Assembly: GCA_029948255.1 (NCBI GenBank)
Contig: JALIZF010001459.1
Coordinates: 92,501 to 156,500, forward strand
Origin: Telmatactis stephensoni
Lineage: Eukaryota > Cnidaria > Anthozoa > Actiniaria > Isophelliidae
DNA: 64,000 nucleotides
Direction: 5' to 3'
Shown here: positions 11,801 to 23,632 of the stretch, one piece after another
Layout: each line of letters begins with the position of its first letter
Position numbering within the stretch: the stretch's first letter is position 1
Program-made: the position numbers and the translations under genes
The notes under the pieces: model-generated
Databases searched by the model: none
What the model saw: the letters and a program-made list of their open reading frames with translations, nothing else
What the model was told of the DNA's origin: nothing

Positions 11801-14800
11801 TTAGTTGATTTACATGTGAAATACTTGCTACTCAACTTTGGAAGCGAACTGTGATCTACGATCCGGCCTTGGTGTGGCGATTCTCGAATAGATGAATTTC
11901 AACGAAAATATTTTTGGAAAAGGAATGCCAGATTGTTATTTTGTCTTCATTTTAAACTTTACCCTAGAATTATGCCGTGAAGCACTATATTTTTTGCTAA
12001 TCATTCTGAGTTTGAGCTGTCATTTTTTGTACGCTGTGACTCACGCCCGACTGCAGCTAGTTGGGGCGTCAACTTGCTCACTCGTGATTACGAAATCCAG
12101 CCGTAAATTTCACAGAGAACTTCAAAAATATAAAAAGATCAAAGAGTAAATCTAAATTTGACAACCTTTTCGATATCCAGGCACACTTTCTTCTTGTTTT
12201 AAAATTACTGATCACTTTGGCCAAGTTTTTTTGAAGCTGGAAAACTTATAACTAGCTGTGTGTAAGTTTCTGCAGGGCCCCGCCGTCTTTCGCCAAGTGG
12301 CTGTGAATTATGTAAAATATCTTCGCAGAAAAGATAAAACCACGTCAACCTTTGGGTTCATGTGAGAGCTTACCCTCAAATTTATCTGTAGTGTACTTTT
12401 AGTTTGAGGAGCCAATCTCTTCTAGTGAGTTTTTGTCCTTCAAAGTTTTTTCTGTAATGGCGGTCGATGAAAGTCGATTTTTGTCTTGTGTGTCAAAGTT
12501 GGTTAATAACCAACTTTGACGTGCAAAGTTGGTTAATAACCAACTTTGACATGCAAAGTTGGTTAATAACCAACTTTGACATGCAAAGCTGGTTAATAAC
12601 CAACTTTGACAGGCAAAGTTGGTTATTAATCTCAGTCCAAAAACAATTTGACTGTCCAAAAACAGTTTGACCCCTGTTATTTGCTTCCCTGTGGGTCAAC
12701 CCCTGGGACACCCCCAGGGAACCCACGGGAACCCAGAGGGAATGGTACAGTTTTGGTATTTCTTTTTTCCCCGTGGGAGAGGGGAGTTGTTTAGCTTTAG
12801 AAACAACTTCGCTGGATCACGGGGACATACCCACGGGATTTGTTCACCAGTTAAAAAGGAACTTGGAATTCAAGAGAACAAAGAAATTACCATATTTACG
12901 TTTTCATCTCGTTAATGTGTACATTAATTATATGGACTATTTTACAGGTTTATGATCCAGTGCGACAGACAAGGTAAAAAAAGCTTTACCTGGTGCCATC
13001 AATGGTCAATGTGTAAAAAATGAGCAAAAAGCATGCAAAAAAATTGGATACATTTGTTTGTTATTTTTGCCAATGAAAAGTAATATTATACTTTAGTCTG
13101 ACAATAAAAGGTTGAAGAAGGTTGTTATGTTATTCTTGACAACTAGTAAAATACATTATGTTGTGGGTGTTCATACTTCCCTTTAGGGAAGGGCTATTTG
13201 TTATTAATTTTTTGCCCTTTACCCAGGGGCTTTTAATGGTTTTTGTTTGTCACGAAAAACAATTCCCCAGGGGTGTCCCAGGGGTCAACCTGCGGGGAAG
13301 CAAATGATAAGTGCATTATCTGTTGGGCATGTAACACTCCACATGCTCTAAGACTTTTCTCAAGTTCAAAAACAAAACATTTTTATATGCAGTTCAATTG
13401 AAAGTCCAGACTGAAAGCGATTTTAGTACCCGCCAAAACTTCAACTTTCTGGTTTATTACATTACCTCACCTCCGATTCCCATGAAGCCCAACTATTTGG
13501 TATCGTTTTTGAGCTTTGCATTACACGGATGCCAATCACACTCAATAGTCTCAAATCAACTCAAATAAACAGCAAATAGACACAAGATATCTTAAAAAAT
13601 TATATATTTTTTTTCTTTTTTTTTTTACCGATAGCAATTGAATTTACTTGAAAAATCTGCTCGGTTTTCGCAAATAGGGTCACATATATGTGCATATCAT
13701 TTAAATGACAGTTGCCATGCTGTCAAATCTTATCATTAAAAATAGATACAAAATCATACATTATTGAAAATTCTAATGAAAACAACAAAGGGAGTTCTGA
13801 AAAATTACAAACAAATTATTCCAATACTTTTCCACCAAGTATTTACTAACATGTTAGAAAATTGTAGAAATTCCTACCTCCTTGTCTGGAGTACATACTT
13901 CCTCCAAAGAACCCATTCAAAGGTGCACAAGCAGCATATACAAAGATTGTTGCACTAAGAATGGAGCCACGCCTATAATGGTGGGAAACAACCATGAATA
14001 ATGGACTACAATACAATGTACGTCAAGGTAGTGTGAAGGGTGGATAGTGCTATCTGTTGGATACATCCTTATCGAGTAGATAAATGTATTGGATAACGCT
14101 ATCATTTTATCTACTAAATAAAGATTTATCCAAAAGGGGCCAGTTGTATGAAGGGTAAATAGCACTATCCAGCAGATAAGGATAAAATCTATACAAAATC
14201 TATACAGTGGATAACTCTTATCCGGTGGATAACTTTATCCAACCTTCGTACAACTGGGCCCAGGTGGCGCTATCTACCCTTCATATAACTGGAGCATGGA
14301 CAATAATCATGAGTGATGTAATGTATATTGTAGTCCAAAGAAAAAAGTGTCATCTTATCCTGAATTCTACTTTGATAACCCTCACTAAATTATATTTTGG
14401 TTTAGAGTTTAAGTTTTGATCCCTTTTTGCACAAAAACATTTGAAAGACAGTTAATGCTAAATCAAGAAACTATTACTTAAACCCATGATTAGGAATAAA
14501 ACACTTTCAATTTGACCTAATCGAAATATGGTGGCAAATTTAAATAACTATTGTTCTGGACTAACTAGCCTTGTGTTCACGTGGAAACACGAAAGCATTT
14601 TCACATGAATGAGGCTAGTCAGTAAAAAATTGTTCACTAAACAAAAATATTGTTAAAAATACTTGCATTTTGTATTTTCCACAGCATAAACTTTACGGTC
14701 AACATTTGTTGCGTGGAAAATCACTGTTGCAAATCGACCTATGTAACATCACCTTTAGTTCTACAAGTTTGTTCAAGTATGATTAGCAAACCTACCCAGT

Positions 14801-17800
14801 ATATAGATCACCCATGATGGTGAACATAGTGACAAGAAAAGTAACAAAAGACAGGTGGTAGCCAGTACCAATTAGGCTGCAGAAAAGTAAACGATGGTAG
14901 GCTGGTCTGAATACATCACCATGGACTTGTTTCCATCCATATTCATCACCTAGATCTCTTTCCTAGAATCACAAGAACTTTAGGTTAATGGACAGAAAAT
15001 GATGAAACAGTACTACTGAATAAAGAGAAAGATGTAGAAGAATACAGAAAGAAAGAGATGTGAAGTAAAAAGGAAAGAATGGAAGAACTGGAAAGAATGG
15101 AGAAATAGGAGGGAGAGCAGAATGGTGAAGATGTTATAAGAGGAGAGGAGAGGAGAGGAGAGGAGAGAAGAGGAGACACCACTCACCATATCATCCAGAT
15201 CATCATCTTTACTGTATCTTGCATAATCTTTTCTCAGAGTTCTCATAAGAATCATACTAACCAGTCCAACCAAGAAGATGACCATCATGAAAGAATTGAA
15301 AATAGAGAACCAGTGGATCTAAAAAGCAATAGAAACAAAATTATGTCAATAACAAAAATATTACAAAGTACATTGTACAACTGAAGATACAGCATAACAA
15401 TGAAATAGTCTAGTTTCTAATTACTAGAGACCGCTGAGCTTCCTGACAAAAGGCGCATTTATACAAGTTACATTAGCCTCAAGTCAACATAGATTATTCA
15501 AAAATACCAGTGAGAGAAATGCAGAAATTGTTGTTAAAGAACAACACAACAATTGAGTTTATTCCCATGGGTTTTCTTGAAAACAAGGCTAAGGCTGCAT
15601 AACTGTGCCTTTTGTCAGGAAGCTCAGCAGTCTCTAGTAATGGGAAACTGGACTATTACGATTTCTAATATCTACAAAAGTCCATAGTAGTGTAATATTG
15701 AAAAATAAATTACTCACCCTGTGTTGGAAGAAACTTGGGTCAAGATATTTTTCATATCGTTTGGCAAATTCAATGTTGGACTCTTTCCATTTAACCTGTA
15801 AAAACAAATGGTACAAATGTCTAATGATGTCACCAAAAACTATCAATATCTTTAAGAGAACACTACAGCAGCTATGATGAATAAAATAATATTGCTGAGT
15901 TTTACCTCGTAAGTAAAAGTGACTTTTGCATTGGTTGTCAGTTTGACCTTTGATTCACTAGTTAAGTTCACATCAACAATCTGGTCATTGTTGTAACCAA
16001 TCTCAATCTTCTTGTGCGTCCATATATAGTACTCTTCACCGTTTTCACCAATTTCTCCAACAATACCTTTAGACAGTGGGAAGAAAACTCAAATTCAAAA
16101 CATTGGCCTTACTAAAAAAAATTCTGAGCCCTTAAATAGCAAGCAACACATGCATATCCTTTGGTAATAATTATCTAGAGTGCATGTTATTAAAGAGTTA
16201 TTTACAACAACCACTGAAACACTGCTTGGTTGCAGATGACATAATAGAAGCCATCTTGGATGAACTTCAACAAAAAGATTTCTCATTAGCATCTCTTGTT
16301 TGTTCATCCAACATGGCTACCACTTCTCCAAATTTTGATTATCAAGAGAATGGTTGAAAACCAGCAATAAAGGGGCATTCTCATTAGAATCAAAATTACA
16401 TCCTCTGTTGAGCCCCACCGCTAAAGTAATTTTTGTCTATCAACATTTTAACAACTTTTTTATCAGCTAATGCTTGTTAATGAAATTTAAATAATAAATA
16501 ATATTCACAATAGTATAGCAACAAAGTAAAAGAGAAATAGTATTGAAAGAGAAATAAAATTGAAATAATACAACACTTACCCCATAGTGGTAGATCATCT
16601 GCAATGGAAAAAAGAATTGAGTTAACTTTTGGGATACTGATATTATTAAACATAAACAGCTGAAAACATACCACTGAGCAACATCAAAAAATTAATTCTA
16701 CTTTAGCAAACAAAATGAATGACAAAAACTCACAAATTGAAGAATAGCTAATGTACAAAACTAAAATCATTTCTGTCAGAAAGTTTAAGTTGTTTGTAAG
16801 TAGTTTTGGCCAATGAAAGTTTAATCAAAGTGTTAAATAAATCCAAAGTGAAAATTTGGATTAAAAATGAGGCTTAGGCATTCATTTGCTCATTTGCTAT
16901 ATGCGTTCCTTATATTCAATCCCAACACAACTACAAGAAAAAGTCTTTGTACAATTCAAAAATCTGTTTTAAACAGGTATTTTATCTTGGCACATCAGTT
17001 TTTAACAAGTAGAAAAAGGATTTAAGTGTTAATCCAGAATGAAAATTTGGATTAAAACTCGCACGAAAGTCTAGTTTTTGGCGCTTTTTTCGCCATTATT
17101 GCTCAACACTGAAAAAATCCTCCTCTTATTTTAAAAGTTTCACATCACCCACATTTCTCTGCATAAGGTTTTCACCTGGGTCACTACTATTTCCAGCAAA
17201 AAAAGACAACAAAAGCTTGCAACTTGAAGTTTATTGATCATGTGATCACTTTTTTACCAGCCTCGCCCTGAGATCATTGAAGCGTGGTATCGGTTATTTT
17301 TATCGATAGTTCAACGGACGTCTGGTTTCAATAGTATGTGCTCCTTACAAATTACTGTAATTGGCATTTTCATGGCCTTTCAGTCATAGAAATTTTAAGA
17401 AAAGGTACACTGCACATTGTTATTTATATGACATGGTGCTAGTAACATGGTTTAATCGGCTGCTTTCAACACCCATTCATGTGCCAACCAGACATCAATA
17501 AATTGACTATTTTTTTCAAACTAATGAAAAGTTTAAAAAAATTATTGGCAGATTAGCATTACAACATGTTTGTTATAAACAGTTACAAGTGCTACTAAGG
17601 CCAGTTGCATAAAACCTTTGATACTTATTCCATCTTCTTACCTATATACATTTGATACCAATAGTGGTTACGCACAGCATATACCAGTGCTTCATATGTG
17701 TCTTGTGTTAATACTAACTCACAATATTTGGTTGGGGGTACATTCACTGTAATGTAAAAGTAATGAAATACAATTAAGATAAAACCAAAGACACCTAACA

Positions 17801-20800
17801 TGAAAACTTGTATCTGAAGGATGACCAAATACTACATTGATTTTTTTTTATCTGTACAAGCTATCGCAGTAGATATAACCTCTTTATGTCTTCTTGCAAC
17901 TACACTGCTCTCATTAACTTGTCGCTTCAACAAGGGATGGAGGTAGGTGTGATGCAACAAAATTGGGTGATGTAAGGCATGTCTGGCAATTGGCAAGTAG
18001 CCAACTTTCCTAAACAACTACATTTTCCCAAATCACTTATAAATGCACCCTGTGTTGCAACTTTCTTACAAGCAACCAGTTTCAATTGTTGACAGCTTTT
18101 GATGATCTCCACTTGGTAACTGTTCAAAAAAGCCTGCTACTGCACTTCACTGTCATTTACATGTATAGGTAGTGCACTTTGTACATGTTATAGTGTGTTT
18201 CACACAACTTTTGACAAGTGTTTTCTGAAGTTGGTTTGGAAATTCCAAAGTTCAAGTCATACTTTAAAAGTTCACAAAGAAATGTGTTGGCAAACTTTGA
18301 ACTTACTTCCCATGCAAATTCAGAAATTCCTTTGAATCAAGAAACAAACTACAAACTTATTTAGGCAGAAAAAAACCTTGCTTTGCGATACAACTCACTC
18401 TCAGCACAAACCTCAATGCTAACAAATTTCTCAATTTGCATGAGAAGTGACTTCAAAGTTCACCAAGTTGTGAGCTTTCACCAATGAAGTTGTAAGCTTC
18501 CACCAAGTCGTGGGCTTCCAAAGTATGAAAGACTTGAACTTACTTCCAAACAAACTTCTAAACCTTCTTGTCAACAATATGTGAAATGCACTAACGAACT
18601 AACAGCAGGACTGAAGACTACATACAGTTTTATTACAATTTGAATTTTACCTTTATAAGAAATATCAAGGCCACTAAATTCAAGCTCTACTCCTTGTATA
18701 TTTTCACCCAGTGTTTCATGATAATGGTTTATAGTCTTTTTGTCACCACGACAGAATGGTAATGAAAAGTAATTGTATGTTTCTTGTCTGTTGTGGTATG
18801 GACCAACCGTGTTCATCCAAAGGACTACTTCTTCTGCATCTGTATACTGCAAAGGAATACATTATATAGGTAATTAAACCTTTTTCAACATTAGCATATA
18901 TATATACTCATGAGTTGAACTTTATGCTACAAATAAACAAATACAATAAATAGATATATTAAATATAATATCATACATTTATTAAAACTTGAAAATTTGA
19001 AAGCCATATCCGAAGTAGTTTCCAAGTTACAAAGATTTTGAAAATTGCAAAATTTACATTGACTGTAATTTTTTTGAAAATGTAAATGCTAATTTCTTGA
19101 AATTTTTGAAGCAAATGCACTCAAATTCTCAAGTACATCTAAGAGTGATGTCTTCTTCACATTTCTTAAGTTCGCTTTTATAAATTGGAATATGATTTAT
19201 ACAAATAAAGCAAAATGTAAACATTATATCAGCTAAATCCTCCATAGAGTCATCTCTTAAGAAACATATATTAAGTTGTAAAGATATATTAAGTTTTTAG
19301 TACCCTAAGAAAGTGAGAGAGCCAATTGCATTGGTTATCAGTCTGGTTTAATTCAAAAGACAAAACAACTTCACACTGGAAAGAACAAAACATTTCTGAC
19401 AAAATACTGTTTTGACAAAATTTGTAAAATTATAGCAGATTACCATGGAGGAAATGCTTTAAAGGATCAGAAACAGTAATTTAGAATCTTAGAAGATACA
19501 AAATGCAGGAATGCCTAAAATTATTGTAACTTCAACTTATCATAGACCTGACAGAATACCATGGCTACCTTCACCAGCAGATGTTTTTGAGTGTCATTAA
19601 GATTTCATATTTTTTACATACTGCAGTTATTATTTACATTTTCTTCTTTCATTTTCGGGTGCAATACTTCAGAAAATCAACAAAATTTGGGTTTTTTTCA
19701 CGAGCTAAACAATTTGAGATGAACTATAGTCAAAGTCGTGTAAATTTTAGATTTTGTTGATTAAGTACTAGACGTGTAATCCCTTTAATGTTAAAATATA
19801 CAATAACATCTTTGGCATGATAATGTTTTTCTCAAACAATGAAGTATGAGTTCAAACTGAAACAGGCAATGAATTTAATAGTATTAGCCACAAGGCAGCA
19901 CACAAACAAATCAAGTGCAGATAAAAGTTTGCATTCATTCAATGTCTACATGGAGATCTTAATCACGATTTTTTTCTGACCTCCTTATAATAAGTGAAAT
20001 TATGATTTCATTTGAAAATTCAGTAAGAATACAATTTCAAAATAAGTAGTAAACGATTATTTAAGGCTAGCTGGATGCAGCCCACACGAAGCCCACGCAA
20101 AATGCATGTCAAATTTGTGCTAAACCTTCCACATCACCAGCGATTTCTTAAATTTTTCAAATAATATTTAAAATTTTATGTTCTCCTTGATCTTTCATTT
20201 TACCAAGAGGGTTTTATTATTTAGCTGGATAGAAAATTCGCGTTTAGTATTAAGTTACAACAACTAAATCAATGAAGTGTTCAGGCTAGGAGTTACCGTT
20301 TCACTTTGGCAACTTCAAAACATTGGGCTTTTGAACCAAAATACTACTACAGGTGTAGTTTCGCTTTGTTAAAAAGGAGAAAAGCGCATATGTTGATATT
20401 CTCTGATCATTCCTAAGACTTCAAGATCTGATATTCAATCCTGAAAGGACATTATGATTATTCGAAACTTTTTACCCAGCCACTGCCGACGTGTAATCAA
20501 TTTTACGATATTCTAACACCTTGGAAGACGACGAAAACCACTTTTGGTAGGTTTTCCGTGTCGGAAAGTTTTTAAACAATATTTATAGTCTTGTAATGCT
20601 AGGTATAATTAACATAATAAACATTTGGGATAACCAACTGATCTGTAGCAGAGATCGCTGGAAGACTAAGAAAACATTTATAGACCGACAGGTCACCAGA
20701 AACTGCCAGTTTCCATATATACCAACAAAGACACAACTTGGTTCTACTTACAGTATGGCTGTGTTCGTCCGCTTTTATGGAATGAAACGCTAAAATAATA

Positions 20801-20832
20801 AGCAACAAAGATCCAAGATGTATTCTAGTCAT
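5889..20832 (-). CDS. TM9SF3: TM9SF3, transmembrane 9 superfamily member 3 (complete, 16 coding exons)
   Basis: Exons in transcript order: 20832-20752, 18846-18651, 17746-17642, 16598-16581, 16066-15906, 15795-15718, 15318-15187, 14962-14796, 13972-13878, 8845-8715, 8436-8297, 7843-7775, 7350-7204, 7102-7019, 6831-6755, 5956-5889. Every junction has GT-AG and keeps phase, giving 582 aa, against about 589 in vertebrates. The order is a signal peptide ([16 protein letters not shown]), a large lumenal domain with [16 protein letters not shown] and [11 protein letters not shown], then nine predicted membrane segments starting at [15 protein letters not shown] and including [32 protein letters not shown] and NAEDYRWQW. 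The C terminus STVKID carries a KxD-type COPI/Golgi retention signal known in this family. Nonaspanins act in the Golgi/endosome in membrane-protein sorting. Exon 4 is only 18 nt. Intron 9 (about 5 kb) carries nested transposons. Confidence 0.97.
6083..6232 (+). mobile_element. MITE family with GAGTAGATTT/AAATCTGCTC ends, copy 2 of 3
   Basis: The ends are GAGTAGATTTCACACTACTC and TTCACACTCATAGGAAATCT (continuing GCTC). The core is homologous to 4733-4877 but more decayed. It lies in intron 15 of TM9SF3 (5957-6754). Confidence 0.65.
10066..10200. repeat. Palindromic 30-bp tandem repeats, left foldback arm
   Basis: The unit (AACCAACTTTGCATGT then CAAAGTTGGTTATT) is nearly self-complementary and is repeated about 4.5 times with period exactly 30 bp. 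Small changes are seen between units (CCTGTC, CATGTC, CACGTC). Confidence 0.9.
11645..11682. repeat. Hairpin in the right arm of the foldback element
   Basis: TTAATAATCCAAAAAGAC followed by its near-exact complement GTCTTTTTGGATTATTAA. The corresponding part of the left arm (about 10960-11030) is diverged. Confidence 0.7.
12490..12625. repeat. Palindromic 30-bp tandem repeats, right foldback arm
   Basis: This is the inverted counterpart of the array at 10066-10200, with the same unit and the same order of unit variants (GACGTG, GACATG, GACATG, GACAGG read on the plus strand). Confidence 0.9.
14024..14294. mobile_element. Nested CCAGTTGTATGAAGGG-type inverted-repeat elements
   Basis: The inner pair GGGGCCAGTTGTATGAAGG at 14136 and CCTTCGTACAACTGGGCCC ending at 14261 encloses many GGATAA/TTATCC motifs. 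An outer, weaker pair (GTGTGAAGGGTGGATAG near 14031; CTATCTACCCTTCATATAAC near 14270) suggests one copy inserted in another of the same family. It lies in TM9SF3 intron 8. Confidence 0.65.
14682..14758. mobile_element. Half copy of the TGTAACA/GTTGCAA inverted-repeat family
   Basis: From GCATAAACTTTACGGTCAAC to ATGTAACATCACCTTTAG it matches the right half of the element at 56742-56980 with point differences. The left half is missing. Confidence 0.55.
15127..15172. repeat. (GGAGA)n microsatellite
   Basis: Pentanucleotide GGAGA repeats lie within purine-rich DNA in TM9SF3 intron 7, immediately left of the exon-7 donor at 15186. The purine tract continues at lower purity leftwards to about 15020. 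Confidence 0.8.
15406..15655. mobile_element. MITE with about 50-bp terminal inverted repeats
   Basis: The left end TAGTCTAGTTTCTAATTACT continues through CTGAGCTTCCTGACAAAAGG. The right end repeats this inverted, ending GAAACTGGACTA. It is about 250 bp long, in TM9SF3 intron 6, with no ORF. Confidence 0.8.
16581..16598 (-). other. TM9SF3: 18-nt coding microexon of TM9SF3
   Basis: Between a TTGCAG acceptor and a GTAAGT donor lie only 18 nt. They contribute the in-phase residues DDLPLWG together with the split codons on each side. The same segment (DDLPIWG) is continuous in vertebrate TM9SF3, which supports the exon. Confidence 0.93.
18192..18592. mobile_element. MITE with about 70-bp imperfect terminal inverted repeats
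   Basis: The left end AGTGTGTTTCACACAACTTT then TGACAAG, through TTCAAGTCATACTTT, matches inverted the right part from TATGAAAGACTTGAA through CTTGTCAACAATATG to GTGAAATGCACT. It lies in TM9SF3 intron 2. Confidence 0.7.
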
Positions 20833-23632
20833 TATATGTGGTATAAAAAGTCTGTGGTGGTGAAGGATGGTCCGTGATATTCACGGATAACAAGATTAAT
20901 CTCTGTAAAATTTTAAGATGGCGGACGCTTCGCAGCCGCTATAAACCGAGAAGGCCTAGGGACGAGCGCCACGTAGCGTAAAGAGCTTCCCTCGCGAGGT
21001 TTCATGGGATGTACTGTTATGAAAATTTTAGCAGTTTTGGGAAGGCGAAAAGAAAAATAGAAAAAAGGAAAGAAGCAAGCAAAAGACAATGAAATCTTCA
21101 AAGGAGAAGGTAGTGCGAAGGCTTCTCATATTTTTTTTTACGAACACACTGCGAAATTTGAAGTGTTTTAGGCCTTGAGTTTTGAAGGAACACCCAACAA
21201 GTGATCTTTTGCAGGTGTTACTATGGTAACATTGTATGTCTTTGACAAGAATCATTCAAGATGGCAGGTCAAACAGAAATGACCATCAGAACAAAAATGA
21301 AACAAAATCCTTGAGACGTTTTTGCCCAAAATCTCTTACCCGGTAAATAAAATTCCGTTTGTTTGGAGTTTATTTTCTTCTAAGTGAATGCACAGGGCGT
21401 AGCGAGGACCCATTGTTGAAATGAAATGGGGAGCAGCCAGAATAGAAAAGTATATACAAATTACAGGGGTGGATTTAGGGGAGGGGTGCAGGGGGTGCGC
21501 ACCCCTTCCTGAGACGACTTTGAGTTCATTTTTCTCAATATTTTTCCAAAATATCCTCTCGGCAGCGTCCAATTTATGATGGTGCTCCCCCTCCTGAAGA
21601 CGGTGCACCCCCTCCTGAAGATAATCCTGGATACGCCCCTGAATGATTATCAAAAATTTAAGGGGGGCGGCGTGCCCCATCGGTAACGTATCGGGAGCTA
21701 TTTTACTAGCCAAGGAGACAATTAAAAGATACCTGTTTATGCATATTGATAAAAGAAATCGTCTTACATCAGTTCAGAGTTGTTTCGTCATGCTATTATG
21801 ATAAAGAGGCGGTATATTTGTTCACCGTGCTACTCAGCTGCTATCATCGGGGATTAAGGGCGAAAGAGGTAAGGGAGGGGAGGGGAGGACGATAGCGACC
21901 AAAGGCAACCCAGTCTATGCCTATATATGTCCGGAATGGATCCCCGCTATTCAGTTAATTTCCATACAAGGAAGAAATCGGCTATCGACGGTAACCGTCG
22001 CTGGAAAGCTCGGGTCTAATTAATAACTGAAACAGGTGGTTGATGACGCTGTGTTTACAAATGTCTATTAAGTCTATACGACGACTTTCATCTCAGGTGA
22101 CGCCGCAATATAAAAGAATGACGGCTGACAATGTTCGTGTCGTAAGTTTGCTCTACTAATATTAATAAAGCCAGCTCACGTATGTCAACTGTCCAAAGTA
22201 GTCTGCATGCATAATAAAGATCGTTCACGCGTCCTTCTGTTTTTTTAGCGCGGCACTGTTGTCTTTTACCCATTTGTTACGTTCGTCACTCTATATCGCG
22301 TGTTGTCGTGAAACTTTAGTGTAAAAAATTCAAATTTACCTGATGTCGGCAGTATATGCACAAGGAGTATCGTATTTGCACTTCTTCGTGCGTTTTATTT
22401 ACTCGATTCTCGTGCGTGTCGCATGAAAATATCGCTAGAATATCGCGCATATATATGACGTACTGAAGTCATTCGATAGTCGAAAGGGAAAGACTACCTT
22501 TATCTAGATCAATGGTGTGTGTTCGTACCTATTATTCATTATCTGAATAAAACATCAATGCCATGGAAAAGATGTCCAAAAGCTCGGCGGAAAGCAGAGG
22601 ATTGAGACATGGCTAGCTTAAAAGGTGGAATATATTCTATAAAAGCAATATAAAACGATCATCTATTTGCTTCATTTCATTTTTCGTTACTTTAAGTTCT
22701 TCATTAACATATTCTATATGATGTATATATAGAGACGAGATAAGACATAAATATATTCGTTCAGACCCTGGTAGCATTTGAATGAACCATGAAATTCCAC
22801 ACAATTTTGCGGCATATCTATCTGACAAATGAAAAAATAATGAGGAATTTCCTCGCGAGCCAGGGTGTGGTAATGCTAGATCGACAAGGGATCTGGCTAA
22901 TGATTCCAATATGGAAACGAGCTAATTTTCTCTCGGGAAACAAACAATTTGAATTAACCTACACATATGTTTCTTTTGCAAATGCAAAAGGAACGAAATA
23001 AGAAAATAATTTGTTTTATGTGCAGTGACATATTGACTAGAATTCCCCCAAAAATATCACATTTAGTATATAGTGTATCGAATGACACTATGTTGCGGTT
23101 TCAATTGGTTGTCTGCCAAATTTACATGCATTTATTATTGCGCAGACAAATTCTCATTCTAACATTAACATGTCTAAATTAATGCAAAAAGAGATGAAAA
23201 TAAAATTCGATTCATATTTGCTATATTGAATCTTCTGGCACTACGAATGGTAGAAATACACCACAAAAGGTCTTTGTTTGCTTATTAGACGAGTTTTACT
23301 CTCCACTTCAAAAGCTTTTAAGATTTCATCTTCTTTAACTAGCAACAAGTTGTCGCCGCATAAAAGAAATTTAAATATTATGACGTCACCCTATAATTCC
23401 CTCTCAGCTCGACTGTCCAGTTTTGCATTCAAATTACTGCCTTCATTTGAAATGGTGATAATCTTCAAACATTAGTTCTTAATATCAACCAGTTTGCTAG
23501 CTTGGCAAGCTCTTGTTGATAAAGTTTGTTGGCTTAATTGTAAAGCAGAGCGTACCAAGCTGGTTTTCTCCTTGAATTACTAGACGAGCGAGGACCCCAA
23601 CGTCGAAAATCCTTCCGAATTGAAATTAAACC
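20833..23632. promoter_or_regulatory. Divergent intergenic region between TM9SF3 and villin
   Basis: The two start codons face away from each other across about 2.8 kb, so both promoters should lie here. There are CpG-containing stretches close to the TM9SF3 start (about 20920-21000) and in 21990-22450. Apart from a hAT-like element at 21464-21641, I see no gene. Short ORFs in this interval show no family features. Transcription start sites cannot be placed from sequence alone. Confidence 0.5.
21464..21641. mobile_element. hAT-like non-autonomous element
   Basis: The left end is CAGGGGTGGATTTAGGGG. The right end, on the other strand, is CAGGGGCGTATCCAGGATTA. Ends of CAGGGGCG-TATCCAGG type are characteristic of hAT elements. 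The flanking 8-mers (ACAAATTA and AATGATTA) agree at only 5 of 8 bases, so the target duplication is decayed or absent. Confidence 0.6.

Larger units (their letters stand above)
10008..12678. mobile_element. Large foldback transposon, about 1.1-kb inverted arms
   Basis: The left end AACAGGGGTCAAACTGTTTT is matched exactly in inverse orientation at the right end. The two arms (about 10008-11100 and 11570-12678) stay recognisable throughout. For example, the sequence around TGACGCCCCGACTAGCTGCA at 10641 recurs inverted near 12050. A central spacer of about 470 bp separates them. Both arms carry palindromic 30-bp tandem repeats near the ends. ATTT flanks both sides (10004-10007 and 12679-12682), and deleting the element plus one ATTT restores the terminal repeat of the outer element, so this is a real insertion with a 4-bp duplication. 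No long ORF exists, so it is non-autonomous. Confidence 0.85.
9994..13315. mobile_element. Outer inverted-repeat element in TM9SF3 intron 9, interrupted by a foldback element
   Basis: The left end TGCACTTATCATTT (9994-10007) continues, after the foldback insertion, as GCTTCCCTGTGGGTCAACCC from 12683. The right end, read on the minus strand from 13315, is the same terminal repeat through GCTTCCCCGCAGGTTGACCC and CTGGGACACCCC. TTA occurs on both flanks (9991-9993 and 13316-13318) and may be a 3-bp target duplication, as in PIF/Harbinger elements. Without the insertion the element would be about 650 bp. No transposase is seen. Confidence 0.7.

Noticed and set aside
22637..22909. 90-codon minus-strand ORF in the TM9SF3-villin interval
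   Set aside because: There is no recognisable domain, no splice partner and low-complexity AT-rich context. An overlapping plus-strand ORF is equally long.
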